A stretch of DNA of 64,000 bases from an uncultured bacterium (GCA_900548225.1 URJM01000002.1:6902-70901), one strand, 5' to 3'; shown: positions 1 through 8,630, numbered from the stretch's first letter. The notes: generated by a model not told the origin, from the letters alone. Translations and numbers: made by a program.

Positions 1-79
1 TTTCCTGTGTGAATCCCACGAACCTCGGGAGGATGGAGTCCCTGCGGCAATATGGATGGACAAGTGCCTGGGTCAGCAT
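1..79 (-). CDS. Start of a probable Bax1/DUF790-family nuclease gene (truncated by window edge)
   Basis: Only the first 26 codons are visible; they read MLTQALVHPYCR, then RDSILPRFVGFTQE. The ATG lies inside the last codons of the upstream helicase and overlaps its TGA (ATGCTGA), a sign of translational coupling. The ML..L....(G)xIxPRF pattern resembles the start of DUF790/Bax1 proteins, the endonuclease partner of XPB helicases in archaea and many bacteria, and that gene order (XPB then Bax1) is the usual one. The family assignment rests on this short match plus context; the nuclease domain itself is outside the window. Confidence 0.5.
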   Translation of the reverse strand, partial: MLTQALVHPYCRRDSILPRFVGFTQE

Positions 80-1482
80 TCCTCGTGTGTCTCCATTGGG
101 TTGCCGTATGCCGGGTGCATCCTGCGTCTTTCGGAGGTATATGTCTCACTTGTGCCGTCGCTGACGAGTTCGTAGAGCAGGGCGGTCTTGCCTGGCGAGG
201 GTCGGAGAATCCTGCCCAGGCGCTGGACGTGCTCCCTGACGGAGCCGGAGCCCGACACGATGATGCCGATGTTCGCGGCGGGCACGTCAACCCCTTCGTT
301 CAGCACCTTGCTGGTGACCAGGGCTGGATATGTGCCGTTGCGGAAGGCCTCCAGGAATGCTACGCGCTCGGCGGACTTCGTGTGGTGTGTAATCACCGGC
401 AGCGCAAAGGCGTTGCCGAGGCGGTATGCCGCTGCGTTGTCCGCCGTGAATATGATGGTGCGGTCGTGGCGGTGCGCCTCCAGCAGTTCGGCCACGGTGC
501 GGAACTTTGCGGTCGAGAATCGCGCGATGCGGCGTTGGTCCAGGTAGGCTTGCATTGCCTGGTGCCCCTCCGTGGTGCGGCTTGCCGCCCTCAGGAAGTT
601 GCCCCAGCCCTGGGGCGTGCCAAGGCGGATGTTGTTCTTGCGCAGAAAGTCCACGTAGATTCCGTGGGCGCGGGAGTATTCCGCAACCTCGCCTTCGTCA
701 AGGCTCGTGTAGATTGGCACGGTCTCGTATGGCGCCAGGACAGTCTCCCTGGACAGTTCGCCTATCTCCCTGCGGTAGCAGATACGCCCCACTAGCCTTT
801 CGTATTCCCTGTCGAGTCCGTCGTCCCGTTCGGGTGTTGCGGTCAATCCCAGTCGGAATGGCGCGATTGATCCGATGGCGATTTGCGAGTAGGACGGGCC
901 GGGCAGATGGTGGCACTCGTCCACGACCAGCAGTCCGAAGCGGTTGCCGATGCGGTCGATTGTCAGCAGTGCCGAATCGTATGTCGAGACGGTGACATCC
1001 TGGATGTCCTGGGTGCCGCCGCCAAGTATTCCGATGGGTCGCCGGAAGGCGTTCCTGAGTTGCAGGACCCACTGGGCAAGCAAGTCCAGGGTCGGGACAA
1101 TAACGAGGGTTGAGCGGTTCGTGCGTGCAATCGCCATCTGCGCCAGAAAGGACTTGCCTGTGCCAGTTGGAAGGACGACGATGCCGCGCCTGGCGGACTC
1201 CTCCCATCGGGCGATGGCCTCCGCCTGGTAGTCCCTTGGCGGGTGGCTGGAGAAGAGTTCCAGTCCCGGGGAGGTGTAGGCCCTTGCCTGGTCGTCGTAG
1301 GGGAAGTGCCCCCTGTGCAACGCCGCGATGATGGCGGAGTACGCGCTGGCCGCCGCCCGGAAGCACTGCACGCGCCTGTCATATCGGCAGAACTCCCCGA
1401 TGCCGCAGGGCAGTTCTCCGGGAGTTCTGGCCTCGCCGTCGCCCACGAGCAGCGTTCCTGACTGAAAGCGTATTGGAAGCAC
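73..1482 (-). CDS. XPB/Rad25-like superfamily 2 DNA helicase
   Basis: A 469-aa DEAD/DEAH-type ATP-dependent DNA translocase. Walker A is LPTGTGKS (about residues 104-111), the Walker B box is DECH (188-191), motif III is GLTATPERDD (about 212), and motifs V and VI are in LNEGVDVP and QRLGRILRPS near the C-terminus. The N-terminal part (RYDRRVQCFRAA...Y..II..L) matches the small domain of bacterial XPB-type helicases. XPB works in DNA opening during nucleotide excision repair and transcription, in archaea and bacteria together with Bax1; the next gene may be that partner. The start is a GTG 28 nt after the kinase gene with no strong Shine-Dalgarno, so the exact start is uncertain. Confidence 0.88.
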   Translation of the reverse strand: MLPIRFQSGTLLVGDGEARTPGELPCGIGEFCRYDRRVQCFRAAASAYSAIIAALHRGHFPYDDQARAYTSPGLELFSSHPPRDYQAEAIARWEESARRGIVVLPTGTGKSFLAQMAIARTNRSTLVIVPTLDLLAQWVLQLRNAFRRPIGILGGGTQDIQDVTVSTYDSALLTIDRIGNRFGLLVVDECHHLPGPSYSQIAIGSIAPFRLGLTATPERDDGLDREYERLVGRICYRREIGELSRETVLAPYETVPIYTSLDEGEVAEYSRAHGIYVDFLRKNNIRLGTPQGWGNFLRAASRTTEGHQAMQAYLDQRRIARFSTAKFRTVAELLEAHRHDRTIIFTADNAAAYRLGNAFALPVITHHTKSAERVAFLEAFRNGTYPALVTSKVLNEGVDVPAANIGIIVSGSGSVREHVQRLGRILRPSPGKTALLYELVSDGTSETYTSERRRMHPAYGNPMETHEEC

Positions 1483-1510
1483 GTGCGTGTGAAGTAGGGA
1501 TTCGCGTCTG

Positions 1511-3754
1511 TCAGGCGACCGTCACATCGCTTTCAAGCAGCTTGAATATTCTGGTGAGGGACTGGATGAATCCCAGGATCATCGTCTGCCCCTCCTCGCG
1601 CCTGCCTTCCCTGAAGGCCTCCATTATCGTGACGGTCTTTTCGGAGTGGTCCAGGAGTCCGATTGCGGCGAGCTGTCCCTTGAGGCGATGCAGCAGTGCG
1701 AGAGTCTCCTGTTCGTTGCCCTGCTGTGCATAGCTTCCCAGGTTGTCCAGGAGCGGCCTCCAGTCCGCAAGCGTCTGTGCCAGCAGCATTTTGATTTCGC
1801 CCAGGGAGAGCTGGTATTGTTCGCGCATGAAGTCGTGCATTCTCCTGACAGTCGCGACCTCGGGGGATTCAGCGAGTTCCCTGTCGGCGGCCCGCAGTTC
1901 GCGTTCTGGCGTGATGCCAAGCGCCTCCGCAATGCAGAGCAGAAGCTGGTCCCTTTCGAAGGGCTTCGGGATGAATCCCGTGGAGCCCGCACCGAGTGCC
2001 TTTTCGACATCCTCCTGGTATGCGGACGCTGTGAGCGCGATGATGGTGGTGGTGGCCGCGTCAGGCAGCTTGCGGATTTCCCTGATGGCCGTATAGCCGT
2101 CCATGATTGGCATCTGTATGTCCATGAATATCAGGTCGAAGTGCTGCTGCCGGCATAGGTCCAGCGCCTCCCGTCCGTTTTCGGCCGTGCGGTAGGGCAG
2201 TCCCACGGACTGGCAAATCGTCTCCAGCAGGAAGAGATTTGTCAGGGTGTCGTCCACCAGCAGCGCCCAGTGTTTTTTAAGTTCCGTGCGTGGGAGTTTG
2301 ACATGGTAGAGGTCCGAGAGATGGACCTGTTCCTCAGGTTTTGAGGCGGCGCACTGCAGTGTGAAGTAGAAGCAGCTTCCTTCTCCGGGACTGCTCTTCA
2401 CCTGGAGCCGTCCGCCCAGGAGTTCGACCAGTGAGTGGGAGATGGTGAGCCCCAGCCCCGTGCCGCCATATCGCCTGGCAATCGAGATGTCTGCCTGTTC
2501 GTATGGTTTGAAGAGGTGGTCCTGTTCGCTTTGGGTCATTCCGATTCCGGAGTCCCTGACTGCGAAGTCGATGGAGAGGCGTCCTCCATCCATGGGCGTG
2601 ACCTGGATTTCCAGGGCGACCTCGCCGCGTTCGGTGAACTTGACGCCGTTGCCCAGGAGGTTGTCGAGAATTTGCCTCAGCAGCGACGGGTCGGTTCTCA
2701 TGAGGACGGGCTCCTCCGTGCCGTGGAAGAGCAGATTCACCTTGAGGGGCTTGCCGCGTGCGGACTGGCGTGCCAGGGCGACGCGTTCCTCCGCAAAGGA
2801 GCGCAGGTCGAATGTCACCTCGGATGCGGTCAGCTTGCCGGCGCGGAGCTTTGTGAAGTCGAGGATTTCGTTGATGACATGCACAAGACCCTTTGCGCTG
2901 GAGTCGATGATCTTGAGATACTGGCGCTGCTGGTCGCTGAGCTGGGTCTCCTTCAGGCTTGAAAGGAAGCCAAGCAGGCCGTTCATGGGAGTCCGGATTT
3001 CGTGGGACATGGTCGCGATGAACTTTTCGCGGGACTGGGACTCCTTGCGTATGCGGCGCAGCAATTCGTCCATCCCCTCGGCAAAGGTCGGGTCTTCCGT
3101 TGCCGAGGGGTCGCGCCTGGCGTGCCGCGCCGGCTCCTCCAGGAGCTGTCCTACGGGCACGGAGAGATAGTTCCTGAGTGTCTGGAGCTGGCATTTCCGG
3201 CGTCTTGACAGGATGAAGAGCCAGTATCCCAGCAGTCCGAGCAATGGAAGCGGCCATATCCAGCAGAAGATGGCATACGCCATGATTCTCCGGCCTATGG
3301 CGTCGTTGGTCTTGCGGATGATATCGTCCGCCTCGCCAATGCACCGGGAGAGTTCCTCCAGGGGGCGTGAGATGTCCCTGCTTTCCGCAATCGCCTTCAG
3401 CTGGCCGCCGACCATGCCGTGGATGTCGTAGAGTCGAAGGATGTCGGCGCGGTCGGAGGCGTCCGGCATCATCATCAGCATCCTGAGGCGTGTGTCCTGC
3501 CTCTCCTGCTCCGCATGCAGCGCCCTCTGGGCATGGTCGCGCTTCTCCGCCCGCCCGGCCCGCTGGGCCTCGAATATGCTCTGCGAAAGAATGAGTTCCT
3601 GATGCCAGGAGCCCCCGACCTCGCTCAATATCGATGAAATCCTCCCTGAAGCGGAAAGACGGCTGCGCAGGAGGATGCCAATGACGACCGACAGCAGCAC
3701 GTACGCCGCGACCCCCAGCAGGATGGAGAGTTGTCTTCGTGTGAGGTTGGGCAT
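1511..3754 (-). CDS. Hybrid sensor histidine kinase with receiver and Hpt domains
   Basis: A 747-aa membrane-bound phosphorelay kinase. Two hydrophobic segments (about residues 9-29 and 158-182) enclose a helical periplasmic region. A HisKA domain follows with the phospho-accepting His in SHEIRTP (H251), then a HATPase_c domain with N box (around N369), DSGIGM (G1) and GGTGLGL (G2). A receiver domain has Asp545 in FMDIQMP, and a C-terminal Hpt-like domain has His689 in LLHRLKGQ. No output domain is present, so a separate response regulator should receive the phosphate. The gene sits 39 nt after ptsP and 28 nt before the helicase, suggesting one operon. The input signal cannot be read from the sequence. 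Confidence 0.93.
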   Translation of the reverse strand: MPNLTRRQLSILLGVAAYVLLSVVIGILLRSRLSASGRISSILSEVGGSWHQELILSQSIFEAQRAGRAEKRDHAQRALHAEQERQDTRLRMLMMMPDASDRADILRLYDIHGMVGGQLKAIAESRDISRPLEELSRCIGEADDIIRKTNDAIGRRIMAYAIFCWIWPLPLLGLLGYWLFILSRRRKCQLQTLRNYLSVPVGQLLEEPARHARRDPSATEDPTFAEGMDELLRRIRKESQSREKFIATMSHEIRTPMNGLLGFLSSLKETQLSDQQRQYLKIIDSSAKGLVHVINEILDFTKLRAGKLTASEVTFDLRSFAEERVALARQSARGKPLKVNLLFHGTEEPVLMRTDPSLLRQILDNLLGNGVKFTERGEVALEIQVTPMDGGRLSIDFAVRDSGIGMTQSEQDHLFKPYEQADISIARRYGGTGLGLTISHSLVELLGGRLQVKSSPGEGSCFYFTLQCAASKPEEQVHLSDLYHVKLPRTELKKHWALLVDDTLTNLFLLETICQSVGLPYRTAENGREALDLCRQQHFDLIFMDIQMPIMDGYTAIREIRKLPDAATTTIIALTASAYQEDVEKALGAGSTGFIPKPFERDQLLLCIAEALGITPERELRAADRELAESPEVATVRRMHDFMREQYQLSLGEIKMLLAQTLADWRPLLDNLGSYAQQGNEQETLALLHRLKGQLAAIGLLDHSEKTVTIMEAFREGRREEGQTMILGFIQSLTRIFKLLESDVTVA

Positions 3755-3793
3755 CTGGAGTGGGGCGTCTGCCTGGAGAAATGGTTGCGCGTG

Positions 3794-5587
3794 TCAGGAG
3801 TTGTGGACGGACTCCATGAAGTCGTCGAGGATGCGTTGCGCCTGTTCGGCCGTGTCCACGTCGCAGACCTGCTGGTACAGGTCGCGGCAGTCTTCGAGGC
3901 GCACTCTCCTGGCAAGTTCCCTGATGTGGGGCACAGCGGCAGGGTTCATTGAAAATTTGCGCAGGCCGGCGCCTATCAACACCGGCAACGCCGACATGTT
4001 GCCACCCATCTCGCCGCAAATCTCCAGCTCCTTGTCGGGATACTTGGACATGATGCGGCAGACGTCGCCAATGAGCCTGATGACAACCGGATGGCACTGC
4101 TGGTACCACTGCTTGACACGGGCGTTGCCACGGTCTACGGCGAAGAGGTACTGCACAAGGTCGTTGGTGCCGATGCTGACAAAGTCCACCTCCGGGAGGA
4201 GGCGCTCCAGGGTCAACGCGGCACTGGGCACCTCGAGCATCATCCCGATGGGGGGATTCCCGTATTCAATTCCATCCTTCCTCAGGGACTCCTGTGCGTC
4301 CCTGACCATCGCCTTGATGCGTATGATGTCGCTCATGTCGGAAATCATCGGGAAGAGAAGTCGGACATTCCTGGCGACGCACACCCTCAGGATTGCACGG
4401 AGGTGCGTCCTGGCAAAGTCTGGGTTGGTGAGGAGGAAACGGAGACCGCGCCATCCAAGTGAGGGGTTCAGTTCGTCGTCCCACTGGATGTAGGGCAGGG
4501 GCTTGTCGCCTCCGATGTCCAGGGCGCGGATTACGACGGGGGCTCCTTCCGCGCCGCCTACAAGTCGTTGGAGGACACGGTGTTGTGTCTCTTCATCAGG
4601 CATATTGTTCCGTATCAGGAACATGAATTCGGTGCGGTAGAGCCCGATTTCGCGTATGCCTGCGCTGTGCAGCGCCGGGATTTCGCTGAAGAGGGTGATG
4701 TTTCCGCAGAGGCTGATCGTGGTGCCGTCGAGGGTCTTCGGCGAGTCGTCCACGGGCGCGTCCTGGGACTGTCCGCCCGTCGCCTGGCGGCTCCTTCTGC
4801 TGATGTTCAGGGCGAGCTGGTACTGCTTCAGCACCCCTGCGTTGGGATTGATGTAGCAAATGCCGGCGCGGCAGTCGACGAGCAGCTTGTCCTGGACTGT
4901 CACCTGCTCCTGTATCTCCGAGACGCCAATCATCATCGGAATCCTCAGGGCGCGGGCAATGATGGCGACATGGCTCGTCGCACCCCCCGTGTCACACACA
5001 ATGCCGCAGACACGCTTCAGCGGAGCAGCCAGGAACTGTGACGGGAAGAGCTCGCGGGCAACCAATATTATCGGGGTGCAGGAGTCCGGCGAGTCGACTG
5101 TCGGAACGCCCGTCGAGTCGGTGTTCCGTATTTCGTCCATGATTCTCATCAGGACATCCTGCACATCCAGAAGCCTTTCGCGCAGGTATCTGTCATTGAT
5201 GTGGAGGAATTCGTCCTGGAATGACCTGGAGGCCAGTACCAGGGCGGATGGGAGCGTCAGGTGGTCGTCGAGGTATTTGACGATTCTTTCCTGGAGGGTC
5301 GGGTCGTCCAGGAGGCTCTCATACATTTGGAAGAGCCCTTCGTCCGCCTCGGAAAGTAAATCCTTGACTTGCCGGGAAGCCGCTTCGATTGAGGCGCGGG
5401 CGCTTTCGATGGCTGCCTTGAGGAGTCGCTTCTCCCCCTCGACGTCCTCGGTCCTGACAAGCTTCACGTCCTTCAGCGCGTCATCGCTGGAAAGAACCAG
5501 GCATCTGCCATAGCAGACGCCTGGGACAATCGGCGTGCCTGTCTTGAAGAGCACGTCCTTCCTGGCATCGGGTCTAGTCTTGGTCAT
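3794..5587 (-). CDS. ptsI: Phosphoenolpyruvate-protein phosphotransferase (PTS enzyme I)
   Basis: 597 aa, close to the usual 570-590 of enzyme I, which transfers phosphate from PEP to HPr. The N-terminal part carries GTPIVPGVCYG; the swivelling domain has the phospho-His motif GGATSHVAIIAR (H206). The C-terminal PEP-binding barrel contains GLYRTEFMF and ICGEMGGN with the active-site Cys. There is no GAF domain, so it is not the nitrogen-PTS type PtsP. The frame stays open 46 codons further upstream, but that stretch lies in rnpB and its hairpin, so ATG at 5587 is chosen, preceded by AGAAGG. HPr is not in the window. The EIIA-like domain on the antiporter at 12-14 kb is a possible phosphate acceptor in the same cell. 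Confidence 0.92.
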   Translation of the reverse strand: MTKTRPDARKDVLFKTGTPIVPGVCYGRCLVLSSDDALKDVKLVRTEDVEGEKRLLKAAIESARASIEAASRQVKDLLSEADEGLFQMYESLLDDPTLQERIVKYLDDHLTLPSALVLASRSFQDEFLHINDRYLRERLLDVQDVLMRIMDEIRNTDSTGVPTVDSPDSCTPIILVARELFPSQFLAAPLKRVCGIVCDTGGATSHVAIIARALRIPMMIGVSEIQEQVTVQDKLLVDCRAGICYINPNAGVLKQYQLALNISRRSRQATGGQSQDAPVDDSPKTLDGTTISLCGNITLFSEIPALHSAGIREIGLYRTEFMFLIRNNMPDEETQHRVLQRLVGGAEGAPVVIRALDIGGDKPLPYIQWDDELNPSLGWRGLRFLLTNPDFARTHLRAILRVCVARNVRLLFPMISDMSDIIRIKAMVRDAQESLRKDGIEYGNPPIGMMLEVPSAALTLERLLPEVDFVSIGTNDLVQYLFAVDRGNARVKQWYQQCHPVVIRLIGDVCRIMSKYPDKELEICGEMGGNMSALPVLIGAGLRKFSMNPAAVPHIRELARRVRLEDCRDLYQQVCDVDTAEQAQRILDDFMESVHNS

Positions 5588-5623
5588 GCCTTCTGCGGAT
5601 GCTTGTGAATGCTGGAATGACAC

Positions 5624-5651
5624 CCCCGGGGCAATTCTCCCGCCCCTGGGG
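5624..5651 (-). terminator. Hairpin after rnpB
   Basis: On the minus strand CCCC-A-GGGGC, a 9-nt loop and GCCCC-GGGG form a very stable stem just past the 3' end of rnpB and before ptsI. There is no T tract, so it may terminate weakly or only mark the 3' end of the RNA. Confidence 0.5.
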
Positions 5652-5659
5652 AAAGATGT

Positions 5660-6028
5660 GTGTGGACAGATGACTGTAAGCCAGATTCTGTGCACCGCCC
5701 CTAGAGGCGGCCGGCGACCATTCATCTAACGCGACCGATACCCGAAACTGTGCTTGCGCATGGCGCGGGCCGCGCCTCGTTTCCTATTTGGTCTTGCACC
5801 AGAAGGGGCTTGCCGAGCCGACAGCCCTTGCGAGCTGCCGCGGTGGGCTCTTACCCCGCCTTTTTCACCCTTGCCGACACAAAATGGCCGGCGGTCTCTT
5901 CTCTGTTGCGCTATCCTGACCGCGGGTTCACCCCGCGATACCCGATCTTTCAACCGGGCTTCCTGCCCTGTGGTGTCTGGACTTTCCTCCCCGAAATAAT
6001 CGGAGCGGCCGCCCGTCTCCGTCCACAC
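5660..6028 (-). ncRNA. rnpB: RNase P RNA, bacterial class A
   Basis: The catalytic RNA of RNase P, which trims tRNA 5' leaders. The minus strand contains the universal GAGGAAAGTCC core near the 5' end, followed by CACAGGGCAGG, and the 3' element CACAGAATCTGGCTTAC. The ends were set by pairing the P1 helix: GTGTGGACGGA at the 5' side with TCTGTCCACAC at the 3' side, giving about 369 nt. A TATATT box lies just upstream (6034-6040 region). Long reading frames run through it on both strands, but none is a gene. Confidence 0.95.
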
Positions 6029-6104
6029 TCGGTTAATATAACCTGACAGCGAAGAGGCGAAGCCCCCCTCCGGTAGCGAAGAAAGACCCCGACGCCAGAG
6101 CTCT

Positions 6105-6432
6105 GAACCACGAATGGAACCACGAAATACAGGAGTGGAACCACGAAAAACACGAAAGGCACGAAAAAAGAAAGCAGGGGGGAGAGTATGAACCACGAAT
6201 GGACACGAATGGACACGAATGGACACGAATGGAACCACGAAATACAGGAGTGGAACCACGAAAAACACGAAAGGCGCGAAAAAAGAAGGGAGGGGGGAGA
6301 GTATGAACCACGAATGGACACGAATGGAACCACGAAATACAGGAGCGGAACCACGAAAAACACGAAATACACGAAAAAAGAAAGAAACCCGTAGTCGGGG
6401 CGGTATATGAACCACGGATGCACACGAATAAT
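6105..6432. repeat. CACGAA-type degenerate repeat block, three higher-order units
   Basis: Imperfect 10-nt units of the type ccacgaatgg / acacgaatgg / cacgaaaaa fill this stretch. On top of them a unit of roughly 100 nt, starting ccacgaaatacaggagtgg and ending gagagtatgaaccacgaa, occurs at about 6119, 6232 and 6328. The same family recurs near 33.0, 62.0 and 63.9 kb. It is intergenic; the open frames in it (NHEWTRMDTNGHE-like) are by-products of the repeat. No promoter or gene is evident inside. Confidence 0.9.
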
Positions 6433-6494
6433 CGTAGTCGGGGCAAATTCCCAATATCTGCCGTACCTTCTTTCCTTCTGGTTCCTTATAACGG

Positions 6495-6541
6495 AAAAAG
6501 CCGTCGGCTTTTGGGTGTTACCCCGTGGCTCGACGGCTTTT
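6495..6541 (-). terminator. Terminator after tRNA-Val
   Basis: An 11-bp stem AAAAGCCGTCG / CGACGGCTTTT with a 25-nt loop and a T run on the minus strand, placed right after the tRNA-Val gene. It is symmetrical enough to work in both directions. Confidence 0.8.
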
Positions 6542-6545
6542 GAAA

Positions 6546-6622
6546 TGGTGTGCGATGCAGGACTCGGACCAGCGACCTCTACCGTGTCAGGGTAGCGCTC
6601 TAACCAACTGAGCTAATCGCAC
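6546..6622 (-). tRNA. tRNA-Val(GAC)
   Basis: On the minus strand a full cloverleaf can be folded: acceptor GTGCGAT/ATCGCAC, D arm with AGTTGGTTA, anticodon stem CTACC/GGTAG with loop CTGACAC (anticodon GAC, reads GUC/GUU), T loop TCCGAGT, and an encoded CCA end. One T-T mismatch is present in the T stem. It is a single isolated tRNA followed by its own terminator. Confidence 0.95.
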
Positions 6623-6684
6623 TTTGTTTGGAAAGCGGGCTTACTATAGTGGGAACTTTTCCGTTTTCAACCTGCCTTGCCCAA

Positions 6685-8061
6685 CTATTCCGAAGATTTC
6701 TTCTTCAGGGGAGCAGGGATGGTCGGTGCGGCCAGCTGTTCGGGGACGTAGATTGCGAAGAGGAGCTCGTGGATGAAGCCGAGCATGAAGAGGCGTGCCT
6801 CAATCGAGGTCTGCACCTCGGCGAAGCTGTCCTTCACCTCTTCCCAGAATCCCTTCATGTCCCCCTTCTCGACCTCAAGCGTGCTGGATGCGGCAATGCG
6901 CTGGATAAGTTCGCCCTCCTTCTTCTGGAGACGGCTCCAGAATTGGGGGAGCGTTCCCTCGATGGTCAGCGACAGGTTCTCCTCGTAGTTGAGGCGCTTC
7001 AGCATGCTGTTGAAGTTTTTGCGCAGGGTAGGCGAGAGCTTCAGCTGGGAGCCCAGCTTCGCCCAGTCGATGCGCGAAAGGAGGAGGTCGACGAACTTCT
7101 TGGATTCGTCAAGCTTCTTGATGGCGGCGTCGCGCTCCGCATTGCTCTTGCCGGCGCGGGCCTCGGTGTTGGCCGCGTCATTCTGAATCTGGCGGTTTGC
7201 CTGGAGCTGCTCCTGGAACTTGTTCTGCCAGCCGTTCAGTTCCTCCTTGAGGCGGGACAGCTCGGCCTGAAGGCGGGTGGTGACCCGCTCGGCATTCTCG
7301 CTGGCAGTGGCGGCACGCTTCTCCAATTCCTCGGAACGGGAGGAAAGAAGGCCGCTCAGGCGCTTCACCTCCGCCGAAGAGGAGAGGAACTTCTGGTTCA
7401 AGGCTTCAAGGTCGCCCTTCTGGGTGCGGATCTGATGACGGGCTTCCTTGAGCTCGTTCTCGGCGCTCTGCTGCTGCTGGCGTGCCTTCTCAAGCTCGCC
7501 GGAAGCGCTGGAGGCCTTGCGGTCAGCCTCGGAAAGACGCGCCTCTAGCTCCTTGATGCGCTCAAGAAGCTCCTCGGAACCCTCCTGGTGGTTCAAAATC
7601 TGGTCAGCCTGCTCCTTCGTGAACTTCAGGGGGGCAAAGACAAGCAGAATCTTCCAGGCCTTCAAGTCCGAAACCTGGAAGAACTCCCTGAACTTGTCGT
7701 CGGAGAGGACGTAGTCCACGTCGTTGAGCTTGTTCTCCTTGCGGTACTCCTTGTATTCGTCGGAGTTGAAGTATCCCTCAAGCTTTGCGTGAAGCTCGGC
7801 GTGGACGGGATACCACGCAGCAAAGAGCGCACTGCAGGTGGAGTCGCTGTAGTCGGTCTTCACAGCCTCGTTGATGACCTGCTTGGTCAGCCTCGGACGC
7901 TGCTGGGGATCAATCCTGTGACCGCCAAATGTGCAGACCTTCAAAAGCTGAGCGTTGCCGGAGATGTACTGGCTGAGGGTGCGCCAGGGAAGCTCCGACA
8001 GCATCTGAGAAAACATGTCAGGAATGCTGACGCCTTGGATTTTTTCGTTGTTTCCCAGCAT
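6685..8061 (-). CDS. Coiled-coil protein of unknown function
   Basis: 458 aa with no signal peptide or membrane segment. The N-terminal 150 residues look globular (LPWRTLSQYISGN, then SDSTCSALFAAWYPVH, then an SDDKFREFF / LVFAPLKFT segment). Residues about 155-325 are a long Ala/Gln/Glu/Lys-rich coiled coil, and the rest is a mixed helical domain ending in a Lys-rich tail. I do not recognise a family. It starts 24 nt after the 118-aa gene at 8086, so the two probably form an operon. A cytoplasmic scaffold or filament-like role is only a guess from the coiled coil. Confidence 0.8.
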   Translation of the reverse strand: MLGNNEKIQGVSIPDMFSQMLSELPWRTLSQYISGNAQLLKVCTFGGHRIDPQQRPRLTKQVINEAVKTDYSDSTCSALFAAWYPVHAELHAKLEGYFNSDEYKEYRKENKLNDVDYVLSDDKFREFFQVSDLKAWKILLVFAPLKFTKEQADQILNHQEGSEELLERIKELEARLSEADRKASSASGELEKARQQQQSAENELKEARHQIRTQKGDLEALNQKFLSSSAEVKRLSGLLSSRSEELEKRAATASENAERVTTRLQAELSRLKEELNGWQNKFQEQLQANRQIQNDAANTEARAGKSNAERDAAIKKLDESKKFVDLLLSRIDWAKLGSQLKLSPTLRKNFNSMLKRLNYEENLSLTIEGTLPQFWSRLQKKEGELIQRIAASSTLEVEKGDMKGFWEEVKDSFAEVQTSIEARLFMLGFIHELLFAIYVPEQLAAPTIPAPLKKKSSE

Positions 8062-8085
8062 TCGGGAAGTACTCCTTGCTACTGA

Positions 8086-8442
8086 TTACTTGCTTAAAAG
8101 CCTCTCTGATTCGTGGACAAATGCCGCGATCATCTGACGGCGAAGGGAACGGTCAATCTTCTGGAAGGCCATGGCAAAACTCTCCGCCGCATCGTCCTTG
8201 CCCTCCGAACGGAGGCGGTCGATGGCCTCCTGGCATATCACCGACGCCTCGCGCCAGCGGTTCTCCTGGCATGCGGAAACCATGCGCACCATCGGGTCGT
8301 CCGCCGCGGGTTCCGAATCCTGCCTGGATTCCTGGCGCTGGCGTTCCAGCTCGCGTTCACGCTTGCGCTTGGCCTTGCGGTCAAGAAGCAGCTCTTCGTC
8401 TTCGTCGTATGCCTCGTCGTGCGTGAAGCGTTTCTTTGCCAT
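8086..8442 (-). CDS. Small charged protein of unknown function
   Basis: 118 aa, MAKKRFTHDEAYDEDEELLLDR at the N-terminus, then an extremely charged Arg/Lys/Glu segment (about 24-45) and a helical C-terminal half with regular Ala/Arg spacing. It is cytoplasmic and no known domain is seen. It directly precedes the coiled-coil gene on the same strand (24-nt gap), so the two products may act together. The frame, codon use and start (ATG after AAGAT) look real. Confidence 0.65.
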   Translation of the reverse strand: MAKKRFTHDEAYDEDEELLLDRKAKRKRERELERQRQESRQDSEPAADDPMVRMVSACQENRWREASVICQEAIDRLRSEGKDDAAESFAMAFQKIDRSLRRQMIAAFVHESERLLSK

Positions 8443-8588
8443 ATCTTGAAGTGGTTTGCCGGTGCGCGGGGAAAATGCGCCTCAGGCTGAAAAACAGGGG
8501 GGAGTCTCTATATATTCCGTCTTCGGAAAAGTGAGGCCGAACTGGGTTTGGCGGAGGAATAAGACGGCTGTGGAGCTGGATATTGGAA

Positions 8589-8630
8589 GGCCGGCCGTGA
8601 CGTCAGGAAATCTCCTGGACACAGCCGGCC
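8589..8630. terminator. GGCCGGC hairpin downstream of tRNA-Cys
   Basis: Outer arms GGCCGGC/GCCGGCC enclose CAGGA/TCCTG, giving a long two-part stem. It lies just past the tRNA-Cys 3' end on the minus strand and upstream of the 118-aa gene. There is no T tract, so termination or processing are both possible. Confidence 0.45.

Noticed and set aside
2334..4109. 591-codon minus-strand frame across the kinase and ptsI genes
   Set aside because: Shadow frame of GC-rich genes; the kinase and enzyme I motifs are in other frames. The same applies to the long frames opposite the antiporter (12357-14003) and uvrA (20556-22778).
5588..5725. 46-residue N-terminal extension of PTS enzyme I
   Set aside because: The extension is encoded by the rnpB 3' end and its hairpin, and enzyme I homologues start near the chosen Met.
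6105..6432. CRISPR array
   Set aside because: Repeats are degenerate 10-nt units without constant-length spacers, and no cas gene is near; the same holds for the blocks at 33.0, 62.0 and 63.9 kb.
5726..6454. Long minus-strand frame (242 codons) over rnpB and the repeat block
   Set aside because: It runs through the RNase P RNA and repeats; the FRVFRGS/IRVHSWF-type peptide is a translation of the repeat.
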